NCBI RefSeq assembly: GCF_030053135.1
Contig: NZ_CP125652.1
Span: 1,054,001 to 1,118,000 of the forward strand
Length of the DNA: 64,000 nt
Source of the DNA: Rhizobium sp. BT04
Lineage (GTDB): Bacteria; Pseudomonadota; Alphaproteobacteria; Rhizobiales; Rhizobiaceae
Direction of reading: 5' to 3'
Positions 36,189 to 43,974 of this stretch are shown here, piece after piece. A program made the position numbers and the translations under genes. Within the stretch, counting starts at the first letter, position 1. Each line of letters begins with the position of its first letter. The notes below the pieces were generated by a model. It saw only the letters and a list, made by a program, of their open reading frames with translations. It did no database searches and was not told the origin of the DNA.

Positions 36189-37031
36189 ATGGACGAGAAT
36201 TACGAGCCCGCAAAGGCGGATGGAGGGGCAGATCGCGTCGGAAAGGACAAGAAGAAAAAGAAATCATGGAATTATGACAAGGAAATCGAGCGCCTGCAGG
36301 TCGAGTTGGCTCATTTGCAAGCCTGGATCAAGAAATCCGGCGCGAGAGTCGTCATCGTCTTCGAGGGGCGGGATGCCGCCGGCAAAGGCGGCATGATCAA
36401 GCGTATAACGGAAAGAGTCAGTCCGCGGGTCTTTCGGGTCGTGGCATTGCCGGCGCCCACCGACCGCGAGAAATCTCAGATCTACATGCAGCGTTATATC
36501 GCTCATATGCCGGCCGCCGGCGAAATCGTCATATTCGACCGCAGTTGGTACAACCGCGCCGGCGTCGATCGTGTCATGGGATTCTGCAGCGAAAAGAAGG
36601 CGCAGCGCTTTCTTGAACTGGCGCCCCGCTTCGAGGCTGCGATCGTCGAAAGCGGCGTCGTTCTGCTGAAATACTTCCTGACGGTCAGCGAGGAAGAGCA
36701 GGAACGCCGTTTCAGGCGCCGGATCGACGACCCGATGCGACAGTGGAAACTCAGCCCCATGGATGTTGAATCCTATCAGCGCTGGTGGGACTACACGCGT
36801 GTCTATGACGAGATGCTGCGGATGACCGACAGCAACCATGCGCCGTGGTGGGTGGTGCCCTCGGACGATAAGAAACGTGCCCGGGTCAATTGCATCTCGC
36901 ACATCCTGCAGTCCATCCCTTATGAGCGAGTGAAGTTTGAAGCACCCGATCTCGGCAAACGTCAGAAGCGGCCGGCGGATTTCGTGGAGGACCGCAGCAT
37001 CCGCCATGTTGTGCCGGACGCGACGTCATAA
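36189..37031 (+). CDS. ppk2: Polyphosphate kinase 2
   Basis: A 280-aa PPK2-family enzyme that moves phosphate between polyphosphate and nucleotides, usually making GTP or ATP from NDP. Walker A is FEGRDAAGKGGMIKR (near residue 58), the lid-region sequence is PTDREKSQIYMQRYIAHMP, and Walker B is VIFDRSWYNRAGVDRVMGF. The N-terminal 30 residues are a Lys-rich extension. It lies 26 nt after the SulP gene and probably belongs to the same operon. A CYTH/TTM gene, another potential polyphosphate enzyme, lies 7 kb upstream. Confidence 0.94.
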   Translation: MDENYEPAKADGGADRVGKDKKKKKSWNYDKEIERLQVELAHLQAWIKKSGARVVIVFEGRDAAGKGGMIKRITERVSPRVFRVVALPAPTDREKSQIYMQRYIAHMPAAGEIVIFDRSWYNRAGVDRVMGFCSEKKAQRFLELAPRFEAAIVESGVVLLKYFLTVSEEEQERRFRRRIDDPMRQWKLSPMDVESYQRWWDYTRVYDEMLRMTDSNHAPWWVVPSDDKKRARVNCISHILQSIPYERVKFEAPDLGKRQKRPADFVEDRSIRHVVPDATS

Positions 37032-37046
37032 GACGACCTCAGCCTG

Positions 37047-37170
37047 GAGCAAATCCAGGAAAAGTGCGAAGCGGTTTTCCCGGGCAAAGCGCAAAGCGCT
37101 TTTGCCGGGAATTGCGTCAGAACAAAAGGTTGGAGCGGTTCTGCGTTTCCGCGAAAAGCTGAACCGCTCT
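37047..37170. repeat. RIME-like rhizobial intergenic repeat, copy 2
   Basis: The same element as at 29764-29890: GAGCAAATCCAGGAAAAGTG, then GCGAAGCGGTTTTCCCGG, CGCTTTTGCCGGGAATTGCG, ending in a hairpin with GAGCGGTT/GAACCGCTC. It fills most of the gap between PPK2 and the AI-2E-family gene. Confidence 0.8.
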
Positions 37171-37195
37171 CGAACATGGCGGACGGGACGCAACG

Positions 37196-38350
37196 ATGGA
37201 GAAAACAGGCGATACGGCGGCGCAGGGAGCCGGGTCAGGGCAGATTTCGATAGAGGCGAGAATAAGCGATCTTGTCCGATTGGGCATCGTCGGGCTTTTT
37301 GCCTACTGGACGGTCGTTCTGATTGCTCCCTTTGCGCTGATCGTCATCTGGTCGGCCATCCTTGCAGTTGCCCTTTTCCCGATATTCGAGGCGCTTTCCA
37401 GGCTGATCGGAAACAGGCCCGTTATCGCGGCCGTCATCATCGTCGTCTTTTGTCTCGTGCTGATCATCGCGCCCCTGGCCCTCGTTGCGGTCAATTTTGC
37501 CGACACCGCGCAGGCGTTGATCGGCAAGTTACGGGCGGGGAACTTCACGCTCCCCTCAGCGCCGGCCGCTATTCGGGAATGGCCTGTCGTTGGCGAGCGG
37601 ATCCACGATGCCTGGAATAAGATCGCAAGCGATCTGGCCGCTACCATCATCAAGTTTCAGGCGCCCATTCGTGAAGTGACGGGCGTTGTCGTCACGAAGC
37701 TTGCCTCGATCGGCGGCGGTGTTTTGAGCTTTGTCGTTTCGATCATTCTTTCGGGCGTATTGCTCACGCAGTCAGCACGCCTGGCTGCAACCATACAGGT
37801 GCTGGCAAGCCGGATTGCCGGTGAAAAGGGTGTTGGCTTTGCCCGGCTGGCGGGAGCCACGGTACGCAATGTATCGCGAGGCGTCATTGGCGTTGCCTTC
37901 CTGCAAGCGCTGTTATGCGGACTATGTTTTACCGTTTTTGGCGTTCCGGCGGGCGGGCCTTTGACCTTTCTTGTGTTCGCCCTGTGCCTGATGCAGCTCG
38001 GGCCTGCACTTATTCTTTTGCCGGTGATCGTTTGGGCATGGTTCTCCTGGCCCCTGTGGATCGCCTTGGCTTTCACCGCCGTTGCGATCCCCATCATGAT
38101 CGTCGACAACATACTGAAACCGATCTTGATGGCGCGCGGCCTCTCCACTCCAATGCCGGTGATACTGATCGGCGTCATCGGCGGCACTTTGTCACAAGGC
38201 CTTCTGGGGCTGTTTTTGGGGCCGGTCGTTCTCGGTGTCTTCTACGAACTGCTGAAAGCCTGGGCCTGGCCTTCGGTTTCGACCGGATCGGAAAATAGCC
38301 GCCCCCCGAGATTCGATGCTCAACCGGAACGCATCGAACACACGCAATGA
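37196..38350 (+). CDS. AI-2E/PerM-family membrane transporter
   Basis: A 384-aa inner-membrane protein with about seven helices. Helix pairs at residues 28-90 and the conserved region NILKPILMARGLSTPMPVIL are typical, followed by GVIGGTLSQGLLGLFLGPVV. Members export autoinducer-2 or act as Na+/H+ antiporters; nothing here decides which. It is separated from PPK2 by a RIME-like repeat and may be read from the same promoter. Confidence 0.9.
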   Translation: MEKTGDTAAQGAGSGQISIEARISDLVRLGIVGLFAYWTVVLIAPFALIVIWSAILAVALFPIFEALSRLIGNRPVIAAVIIVVFCLVLIIAPLALVAVNFADTAQALIGKLRAGNFTLPSAPAAIREWPVVGERIHDAWNKIASDLAATIIKFQAPIREVTGVVVTKLASIGGGVLSFVVSIILSGVLLTQSARLAATIQVLASRIAGEKGVGFARLAGATVRNVSRGVIGVAFLQALLCGLCFTVFGVPAGGPLTFLVFALCLMQLGPALILLPVIVWAWFSWPLWIALAFTAVAIPIMIVDNILKPILMARGLSTPMPVILIGVIGGTLSQGLLGLFLGPVVLGVFYELLKAWAWPSVSTGSENSRPPRFDAQPERIEHTQ

Positions 38351-38385
38351 CGGTCCGTCGAGGCGCCAGCGGCGCCTGGCGGGAC

Positions 38386-38622
38386 TCACCTATTCTTGCA
38401 GTAGACGACAACCTCCTGCTCGATTTCGCGGCAGAGCTGTTCATACTCGATGATGAGCTTCTCTTCCCTCGGGCTCTTACTTCGGAACCGCTCCAGCGCA
38501 TCGACAGCAAGATCGTAGGATTCAAACATCTCCGCGAGCGCTTCACTGGTCATGCTCTCCAGAAGATGCCGGATATCGGGGAGCCGCAACATCAGTTTTC
38601 TGCGGCCACGCTCTTTGCTCAT
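38386..38622 (-). CDS. Small hypothetical protein
   Basis: A 78-aa charged helical protein (MSKERGRRKLMLRLPDIRHL) with two Cys in the C-terminal half (EQLCREIEQEVVVYCKNR). I do not recognise a family. It is convergent with the AI-2E-family gene and lies 127 nt downstream of the K+ channel gene on the same strand, so it could be the last gene of the Cax-channel operon. Confidence 0.55.
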   Translation of the reverse strand: MSKERGRRKLMLRLPDIRHLLESMTSEALAEMFESYDLAVDALERFRSKSPREEKLIIEYEQLCREIEQEVVVYCKNR

Positions 38623-38748
38623 GGATCAGCTCCGCATTCAACGCACCCCTGCAACGGATACGAAGTCACCAAGGTATCGGATCGTTCCCCGAGATCACGA
38701 ATAAATGTACGAGAGCCCGGCGGTGTCGGCAATCTGACCCGGAGAGGT

Positions 38749-39114
38749 CTAGCTGCTGTCTCGGTCCGTCATGCTCAAGGCCTTTACCGTGATGGCGGCA
38801 ATGACGCCGGTCAGCACGATCCCTGCAAACCCGATGACCAAAGCCAGTATTCGTGCCGAAACATGTTTGGGCGTGAAGTCGCCATAGCCGATGGTAAGTC
38901 CCGTCACGAAGGTAAAATAAAGCGCTTCATCGATCCGCCAATTCTCGATCCGCCAAATTGCAAGTCCGGATGCGACCATGATCGACACGATGCCGGAGAG
39001 GATCGGCCAGATGACACGAAGCTGCTTTGCAAGTGCGACGAAGAATAGCCTTCTCACCTGGCGGGTATGCGGTCCGCCGCCCGATCGCTCCTGTTTGGGA
39101 ACGCGGGATCTCAT
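38749..39114 (-). CDS. Two-helix potassium channel
   Basis: A 121-aa inner-membrane ion channel subunit. The selectivity filter TIGYGDFTPK lies between two membrane helices (ILSGIVSIMVASGLAIWRIE and IGFAGIVLTGVIAAITVKAL). It has no RCK or cyclic-nucleotide domain, so gating is unknown. Its ATG overlaps the stop of the calcium exchanger (ATGA), so the two genes are translated together. The longer frame upstream is only the shadow of that exchanger. Confidence 0.88.
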   Translation of the reverse strand: MRSRVPKQERSGGGPHTRQVRRLFFVALAKQLRVIWPILSGIVSIMVASGLAIWRIENWRIDEALYFTFVTGLTIGYGDFTPKHVSARILALVIGFAGIVLTGVIAAITVKALSMTDRDSS

Positions 39115-40205
39115 CGCACTGCCGGCGGCAGGACGTACAGCGTTATGGCGAAAATCATGTACACCATCAGCACCAGGACGCCGACAAACCATGCCGATCG
39201 CCCGCTGTTGGTGACGAACATCGCAGTCACCGTCGCAAGGAACATCATCGTCACGGCACCTGGCCAGAATTGCAGATCCATCGGTGACGGACCGATGATA
39301 TAACTCATCAAGACCAGAACGGGCGCAACGAATAGGGCAATCTGGGAAGCGCTCCCGAGGGCGATGCCCACGCTCAGATCCAGCCGGTTCTTGCGCGCGC
39401 CGGCAAACGCCGAGGCCATTTCGGCGGCGCCGCCGACCAGGGCGACGACGATGAAACCGACAAAGGCGGGAGTCATTCCGAAGGCTTCGGCCGCTTCCTG
39501 CACGGACTCGACGAAAATCTCGCTCACCAAGGCCACGATTATGGTGACGCCGGCAAGCGTACCCAGAGCAAGGCCGATCGGCCACGGCGCTTCGCCGGCC
39601 TCGGCATGTTCCGTTGAAGAAAAAAATTCCCGGTGCGTCCCAAGCGTGAACAACAGCCCAAGCCCGTACCCGACGATCAGTAAGGCAGCCAGGCTGAGAC
39701 TGAGCGTTTGAGTGACTGGTGCGACCGATGCCGCGTCCAATCCGCCAAGCGCCGAAGGCATCAGCAGGGCGATTGTGGCCAGGAAAAGCAGGCCGGACTG
39801 AATACGCGCGCTGGCCCGGTTGAATTCCTGAATGTGGTATTTGAGCCCGCCGAGCAGAAACGAAGCGCCCAGCATGAACAGCGTGTTGGTGACGATCGCT
39901 CCGGCGATGGATGCCTTGACCAGCGTATATTCGCCGGCCTGCAGGGCAGCCAGCGCGATGACCAGTTCGGTAAGATTGCCGAGGGTCGCATTCAGCAGCC
40001 CGCCCGCGGCGTCACCCGTCTTGGCGGCAACAGATTCGGTCGCATGACTAAGCAGGCCGGCCAACGGGACGATGGCCAGCACCGACAGGACGAAAAGCGC
40101 CGTGTGGGCCTCGGGGAAGAGCGCCGCAGCTGCGAACACCACCGGCACGGCGGCCAGCAGCCAGAGCATGGGGCTATCGCGAATCTCTTTGAAAAGAAGC
40201 CTCAA
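39111..40205 (-). CDS. Calcium/proton exchanger, CaCA/Cax family
   Basis: A 364-aa antiporter with about 11 helices. Both alpha repeats are present: GGLLNATLGNLTELVIALAA near residue 70, and FVGFIVVALVGGAAEMASAF near 235. The acidic residues in them bind Ca2+. It exports Ca2+ in exchange for H+. TTG is the likely start, with GGGGAG and GAAGG upstream; an ATG 12 codons later is possible. It forms an operon with the K+ channel, which hints at joint control of cation balance. Confidence 0.92.
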   Translation of the reverse strand: MRLLFKEIRDSPMLWLLAAVPVVFAAAALFPEAHTALFVLSVLAIVPLAGLLSHATESVAAKTGDAAGGLLNATLGNLTELVIALAALQAGEYTLVKASIAGAIVTNTLFMLGASFLLGGLKYHIQEFNRASARIQSGLLFLATIALLMPSALGGLDAASVAPVTQTLSLSLAALLIVGYGLGLLFTLGTHREFFSSTEHAEAGEAPWPIGLALGTLAGVTIIVALVSEIFVESVQEAAEAFGMTPAFVGFIVVALVGGAAEMASAFAGARKNRLDLSVGIALGSASQIALFVAPVLVLMSYIIGPSPMDLQFWPGAVTMMFLATVTAMFVTNSGRSAWFVGVLVLMVYMIFAITLYVLPPAVR

Positions 40206-40220
40206 CCTTCACTCCCCTCT

Positions 40221-40260
40221 GATCACCTGGCCCCTGATTACCTGGCCCCTGATTACTTGG
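40221..40260. repeat. Short tandem repeat, 15-bp unit
   Basis: GATCACCTGGCCCCT, GATTACCTGGCCCCT and GATTACTTGG are 2.7 copies of a 15-bp unit, 16 bp upstream of the exchanger start. They could be a slippage product. Confidence 0.7.
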
Positions 40261-40439
40261 ATTGAGATGATCTGTTGCCACTCGCTCCCGGCCGACGCCG
40301 ATGATCCCTGTCTTGCTCATCTTCCCTCTGCGCTCGCGGCCTCATTCCGGAAGAGCCGTCTGCCGGAAGAAGGTCACGACCGCATCGTCAGGCTGGCCAA
40401 ACCATGTTGTAAAAAACAACCGGAAATTCTGCGCCGCAT

Positions 40440-41187
40440 AGGGAACAGCGCCTGCGCCACCTGGCCGACGGCCTGATAGGTCGTACGCTCGCCCATGCCG
40501 ATCAGGACCGTGCGGTTGCCGATCGGCATGATATCGCCTCCCTCCATCGAGGCATTGGCGAACTGATGGTCTGAATCGCCCCACCAGATCTGGAAATCGC
40601 CGCCGAGGAAGATCGGACTTGTAGATCGCACGCTGGATCAGCGTTTCCGCGCGTCTTGCCGGCCAGAACATCGGGTTGCAGGTCACGCCGCCGTAAATCC
40701 AGCAAGAAGGGTCGCGCTGGAACAGAGTGTTCGGAATCGGCGGGATGACGAAATCCGTCTCCGGCAAGGCGCTGAGCATCAGCGACTTCGCCTTGACCTC
40801 AGGTAGGTCGGAGATTGCGATGCCGCCGATCATGAATGCGGCAAGCTGCGTGGGCGGCATTTCGTCAAGCCAAGGTCGCATCGCCTCGGCGATCTGCGAG
40901 CCGAGCACATTCGGGGTAATGCGCCGGTCCAATACGAAATCGCGCGCCTGTTTGTTGGCAAGCGCCTGGCCAAGCAAGTCGTGGAGCTCGAGAACTTCAA
41001 CGCCCCGTTCCTGCATCTTCAGCACAAAGTCAAAGTGATCTTTCTGAGCCTCATGTACCCATAGGACATCGTCAAAAAGCAGATCATGGCAGTTGGCAGG
41101 TGTCAGGCGCTGATGAGCCAAAGACGGTCTGCAAACCATGACGGTTCTCAATTTCCCGACCTCCGAGTGAACCCCGAAACCACGCAT
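40440..41187 (-). pseudogene. arcA: Arginine deiminase, frameshifted and 3'-truncated
   Basis: Starts well: AAGGAGG before the ATG at 41187, then [20 protein letters not shown] as in true deiminases, which turn arginine into citrulline. The guanidinium-binding LFQRDPSCW is intact. Near 40615 the frame shifts, consistent with a 5-nt deletion, and the continuation ([20 protein letters not shown], then GGD) is in another frame. After about 255 of roughly 410 codons the similarity stops at QVAQALF. The catalytic His and Cys region is gone, so no active enzyme can be made. No arcB or arcC is present. Confidence 0.85.
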
Positions 41188-41335
41188 GTGGTCCTCCTTC
41201 CAGCTTTCCGGATCGCGGCCGCGTCGGCCGTTCTTCGAAAACCAGACTATTTCGGCCCGATCGGTCGTGTCATTGATCGCAGACAATCCGCGGCACAGTA
41301 TGTTGCGGCGCTTCCGCCAGCTGTGGCGCGGGAGT

Positions 41336-41542
41336 TCATTGAAGACCCGGAACATCGCAGCGATGGATTTGCCATAAGCGCCAATGGGTAGGATGAATGT
41401 CGAGCGCGTCGCCGGTCACCGCATTGATCCAGCCATCGGGTAGACGCTGGCAGGGGAAAACCAGGGCATGGACGCCTTCGTCGTCGATGACGGCGAGCTC
41501 TATATCCTGTTCGAACGGAGCTTCGATTGGCAATCGCCACAT
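41336..41542 (-). CDS. Small conserved rhizobial hypothetical protein
   Basis: A 68-aa protein starting [20 protein letters not shown], with [20 protein letters not shown] near the end. I know this only as a widespread rhizobial hypothetical. GGGAGGG lies about 7 nt before the ATG at 41542; an in-frame ATG at 41566 is less likely. It lies 148 nt upstream of the broken arcA on the same strand. Confidence 0.65.
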   Translation of the reverse strand: MWRLPIEAPFEQDIELAVIDDEGVHALVFPCQRLPDGWINAVTGDALDIHPTHWRLWQIHRCDVPGLQ

Positions 41543-41885
41543 CACCAAACCCTCCCGATGACCCACTCAACCGGACACGAGGTTGTCATTCCGGCACGGC
41601 AATCATCCAACCGGCGTGTTTTGGCCTGACCGGCCATCAGCCGGAAATTGTGGATCTTGTCTGCAGAAATAGATCAGACGAGCTTTGGCCATCACTCGAT
41701 CGCCGATATTCCTTGCGGCTCATCCGCCCACGGGCGGCAAGGGCGTCCCTATCCTTTGACTCCCTCAAAACGGCCACTTGCCCTCTGTTCCCCACCATAG
41801 CGGAACAATGAGGCGGAGGCATTGAGCCGGATCAACGCCCGCTGTGGGTTTGCGCCGAAGGTTGGCGAGGCAAGACCAATAGAGG

Positions 41886-41928
41886 CTACGCGATACTACA
41901 CGGACTACCCGCCCATTGGTGGTATTGT
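41886..41928 (+). promoter_or_regulatory. Shared-motif promoter of the FixL/FixJ-like pair
   Basis: CTACGCGATACTACAC at 41886-41901, then TATTGT at 41923-41928. Motif start to -10 is 37 bp, as at the YiaW-like promoter. This suggests autoregulation or co-regulation of the kinase-regulator pair. The rest of the 455-bp gap (41543-41997) shows no gene. Confidence 0.6.
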
Positions 41929-41997
41929 AACGTCATTCTGGAGGACAAAAAAAACGGTCCATGGGCCAAGACTTCTCAAGGGACGGAGGAGACCATC

Positions 41998-43224
41998 ATG
42001 TCCATCAAGATGGAGGCGCCGCGTGTCGCCGCCGAAGCCGGTTCCACCGTCGCGGTCATGGCAGGACAAGTCCCATCCGGAACGTCGCAGACGCTGTCTC
42101 GCGAGCCGGCGCGCGCTTTGCGCGAAGGAGACGGCGGACTGCGGATGGACTGGATCCGGCAACTCCACGAACACATGCCGGACGCGGTGTTTTTAATTGA
42201 TGACCGCCACAGAATTTCAGCCTGCAACAAGGCTGCGGTCGCCATGTTCGGTTATGAAGAGCGCGAGTTGACGGGCCGAAAGATCGGCTTCGTCTGGCAT
42301 GCGACACCGAATGTTCGATTGAATGGGCGCTGGGCAGACCATGGGGCGGTGCGTGCCGGTCTGGCGATCACCAAGAGCGGGGTTCAATTTCCGACAGCCC
42401 TTACCATTATCAGGAAAGATGATGAAAAAGGCGTCTTCACTGCGGCGATTTTTGAGGACTTTCGAACCGAACGCGAGACCTTGCAGCAGGTTCAGGAGCT
42501 GCAGCATGAGATTGCCCGCCTTGCAAGAATGACTGAACTCGGAGAGATGGCGTCCACACTTGCCCATGAACTTTCCCAGCCGCTGTCGTCTATCGCAGCC
42601 TATTCAGAGGGGTGCGGGCGCCTGGTCAGGGGCAACCGTCGCCGGCGCGGTGAAGAGCTTCGCGAAGCGCTGCTGGAAATTACGCAGCAGGCGCTCTGGG
42701 CAGGAAGTATCGTCCAGAACGTCAGAGAATTCGTCGAGCGTGGCGCTTCCGAGAGGAAGCCGGAGGCGATGCACGACCTGATCCATAAGGCAACAAGGCT
42801 CGCGCTGATTGGGGCGCGGCGAAAAGACCTTCGCACCGACTTTCGGCTCGAAGCATCACAGAACACTGTCCTTGGAAACCGCGTTCAGATCGTGCAGGTG
42901 CTGACGAACCTCGTTCGCAACGCCCTGGAGGCGACCGAGTGTGTCGAGCAGCCCTCGATTGCGATCCGGACAACACTGGAGAATTCCTCGCATATCGTTG
43001 TGGACGTGTCCGACAATGGCTGCGGGATTGCAGCCGAGATGGAAGAGTCGTTGTTTCGTCCCTTCGTGACCGGCAAGCCGCATGGCCTTGGCATGGGCTT
43101 GGCATTGTCCAAGCGCATTATCGAGGCGCATGGAGGCCGCATAAGCGCGCGCAGAAGAACAGAGAATGGTTCAGTCTTCTCTTTCTCGCTTCCTTTGGTG
43201 GAGACCGAAATCGATGACGAATGA
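41998..43224 (+). CDS. PAS-domain sensor histidine kinase, FixL-like
   Basis: A 408-aa soluble kinase. A PAS domain lies at residues 55-150 (AVFLIDDRHRISACNKAAVA), then a short coiled coil. The dimerisation domain has the phospho-acceptor His in ASTLAHELSQPLSSIAAY. The ATPase domain has N box NLVRNALEATE, G1 DNGCGI and G2 HGLGMGL. The architecture matches FixL without membrane segments. I cannot confirm the haem-ligand His in the PAS domain. GGAGGAG lies 7 nt before the ATG. The FixJ-like partner overlaps its end by 11 nt. Confidence 0.9.
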   Translation: MSIKMEAPRVAAEAGSTVAVMAGQVPSGTSQTLSREPARALREGDGGLRMDWIRQLHEHMPDAVFLIDDRHRISACNKAAVAMFGYEERELTGRKIGFVWHATPNVRLNGRWADHGAVRAGLAITKSGVQFPTALTIIRKDDEKGVFTAAIFEDFRTERETLQQVQELQHEIARLARMTELGEMASTLAHELSQPLSSIAAYSEGCGRLVRGNRRRRGEELREALLEITQQALWAGSIVQNVREFVERGASERKPEAMHDLIHKATRLALIGARRKDLRTDFRLEASQNTVLGNRVQIVQVLTNLVRNALEATECVEQPSIAIRTTLENSSHIVVDVSDNGCGIAAEMEESLFRPFVTGKPHGLGMGLALSKRIIEAHGGRISARRRTENGSVFSFSLPLVETEIDDE

Positions 43225-43882
43225 CCTTACGATCCATCTCGTCGATGACGAGGAGGTATTGAGACGATCTTTGACATTCTTGCTGGTATCGGCAGGTTTT
43301 GCCGTGCGAGCGCATAGCTGCGCAAAGGCATTTCTGGATATTCTGCCTCTTTCGGGCAGAAACTGCCTGGTGACGGATCTGCGCATGCCTGATGTCAACG
43401 GCATCGAATTGCTCCACCGTCTGCGCCGGTTCAGCGCGGACGTTCCGGCGATCGTCATTACCGGCCAGGGCGATATAGCCGCGGCCGTCCAAGCAATGAA
43501 GGCAGGAGCGTCGGACTTCCTGGAAAAGCCCCTTGGGGAGGAAGCGTTGATCGCGGCGATCAATCTGGCGATGGGACAAAGGCGGCCAGGCTGCGCGGTC
43601 GCCGATTCCGAAAGCGTCGCAGCACGAGTTCGTCAGCTCACGGACCGCGAACATCAGGTTCTGAACGGCGTGCTCGATGGTCTGCAGAACAAGATGATCG
43701 CCTATCATCTCGGCATCAGCTCGCGCACGGTGGAGGTCCATCGCGCCAATGTGATGGCGAAGATGGGAGCTCGCAATCTTGCAGAACTCATGCGCATGGC
43801 CATCGCCATCGACGCGGTTGAGCAGCCGACCGAAACCGGCCGGATCTCACCGGCCGACACCTGGCCAGCCTGCGCCCGATAA
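43214..43882 (+). CDS. FixJ-family response regulator
   Basis: A 222-aa two-domain regulator. The receiver (residues 1-120) has Asp in CLVTDLRMPDVNGIELL, the Thr-equivalent in VITGQGD, and Lys in FLEKPLG. The LuxR/FixJ-type helix-turn-helix follows (LTDREHQVLNGVLDGLQNKM, then GISSRTVEVHRANVMAKM). It overlaps the kinase gene, so the two form one phosphorelay. It is my leading candidate to bind the shared promoter motif, one copy of which lies upstream of this operon; that is inference. Confidence 0.92.
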   Translation: MTNDLTIHLVDDEEVLRRSLTFLLVSAGFAVRAHSCAKAFLDILPLSGRNCLVTDLRMPDVNGIELLHRLRRFSADVPAIVITGQGDIAAAVQAMKAGASDFLEKPLGEEALIAAINLAMGQRRPGCAVADSESVAARVRQLTDREHQVLNGVLDGLQNKMIAYHLGISSRTVEVHRANVMAKMGARNLAELMRMAIAIDAVEQPTETGRISPADTWPACAR

Positions 43883-43908
43883 TTCGAAAAGCGATGCTTG
43901 CAACTGGA

Positions 43909-43971
43909 CGCCCCTAAGATATTGTGCTTTAGAAGATGCTTATATAATTGCGTGATCTAGTCGTAGGGGCG
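43909..43971. promoter_or_regulatory. Promoter of paralog 2, flanked by inverted repeat
   Basis: CGCCCCTA at 43909-43916 and TAGGGGCG at 43964-43971 enclose a TATAAT at 43943-43948. The right arm also supplies the AGGGG ribosome-binding site of the next gene. The repeat may be a regulator site or an RNA stem that hides the translation start. Confidence 0.45.
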
Positions 43972-43974
43972 ATC

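Noticed and set aside
40221..40260. Possible CRISPR-like or iteron array
   Set aside because: Only 2.7 contiguous 15-bp units without spacers, and no cas or rep gene nearby.
41637..41822. 61-codon minus-strand frame MPPPHCSAMVGNRGQ...
   Set aside because: No ribosome-binding site, no family resemblance, and it lies in a probable divergent promoter region.
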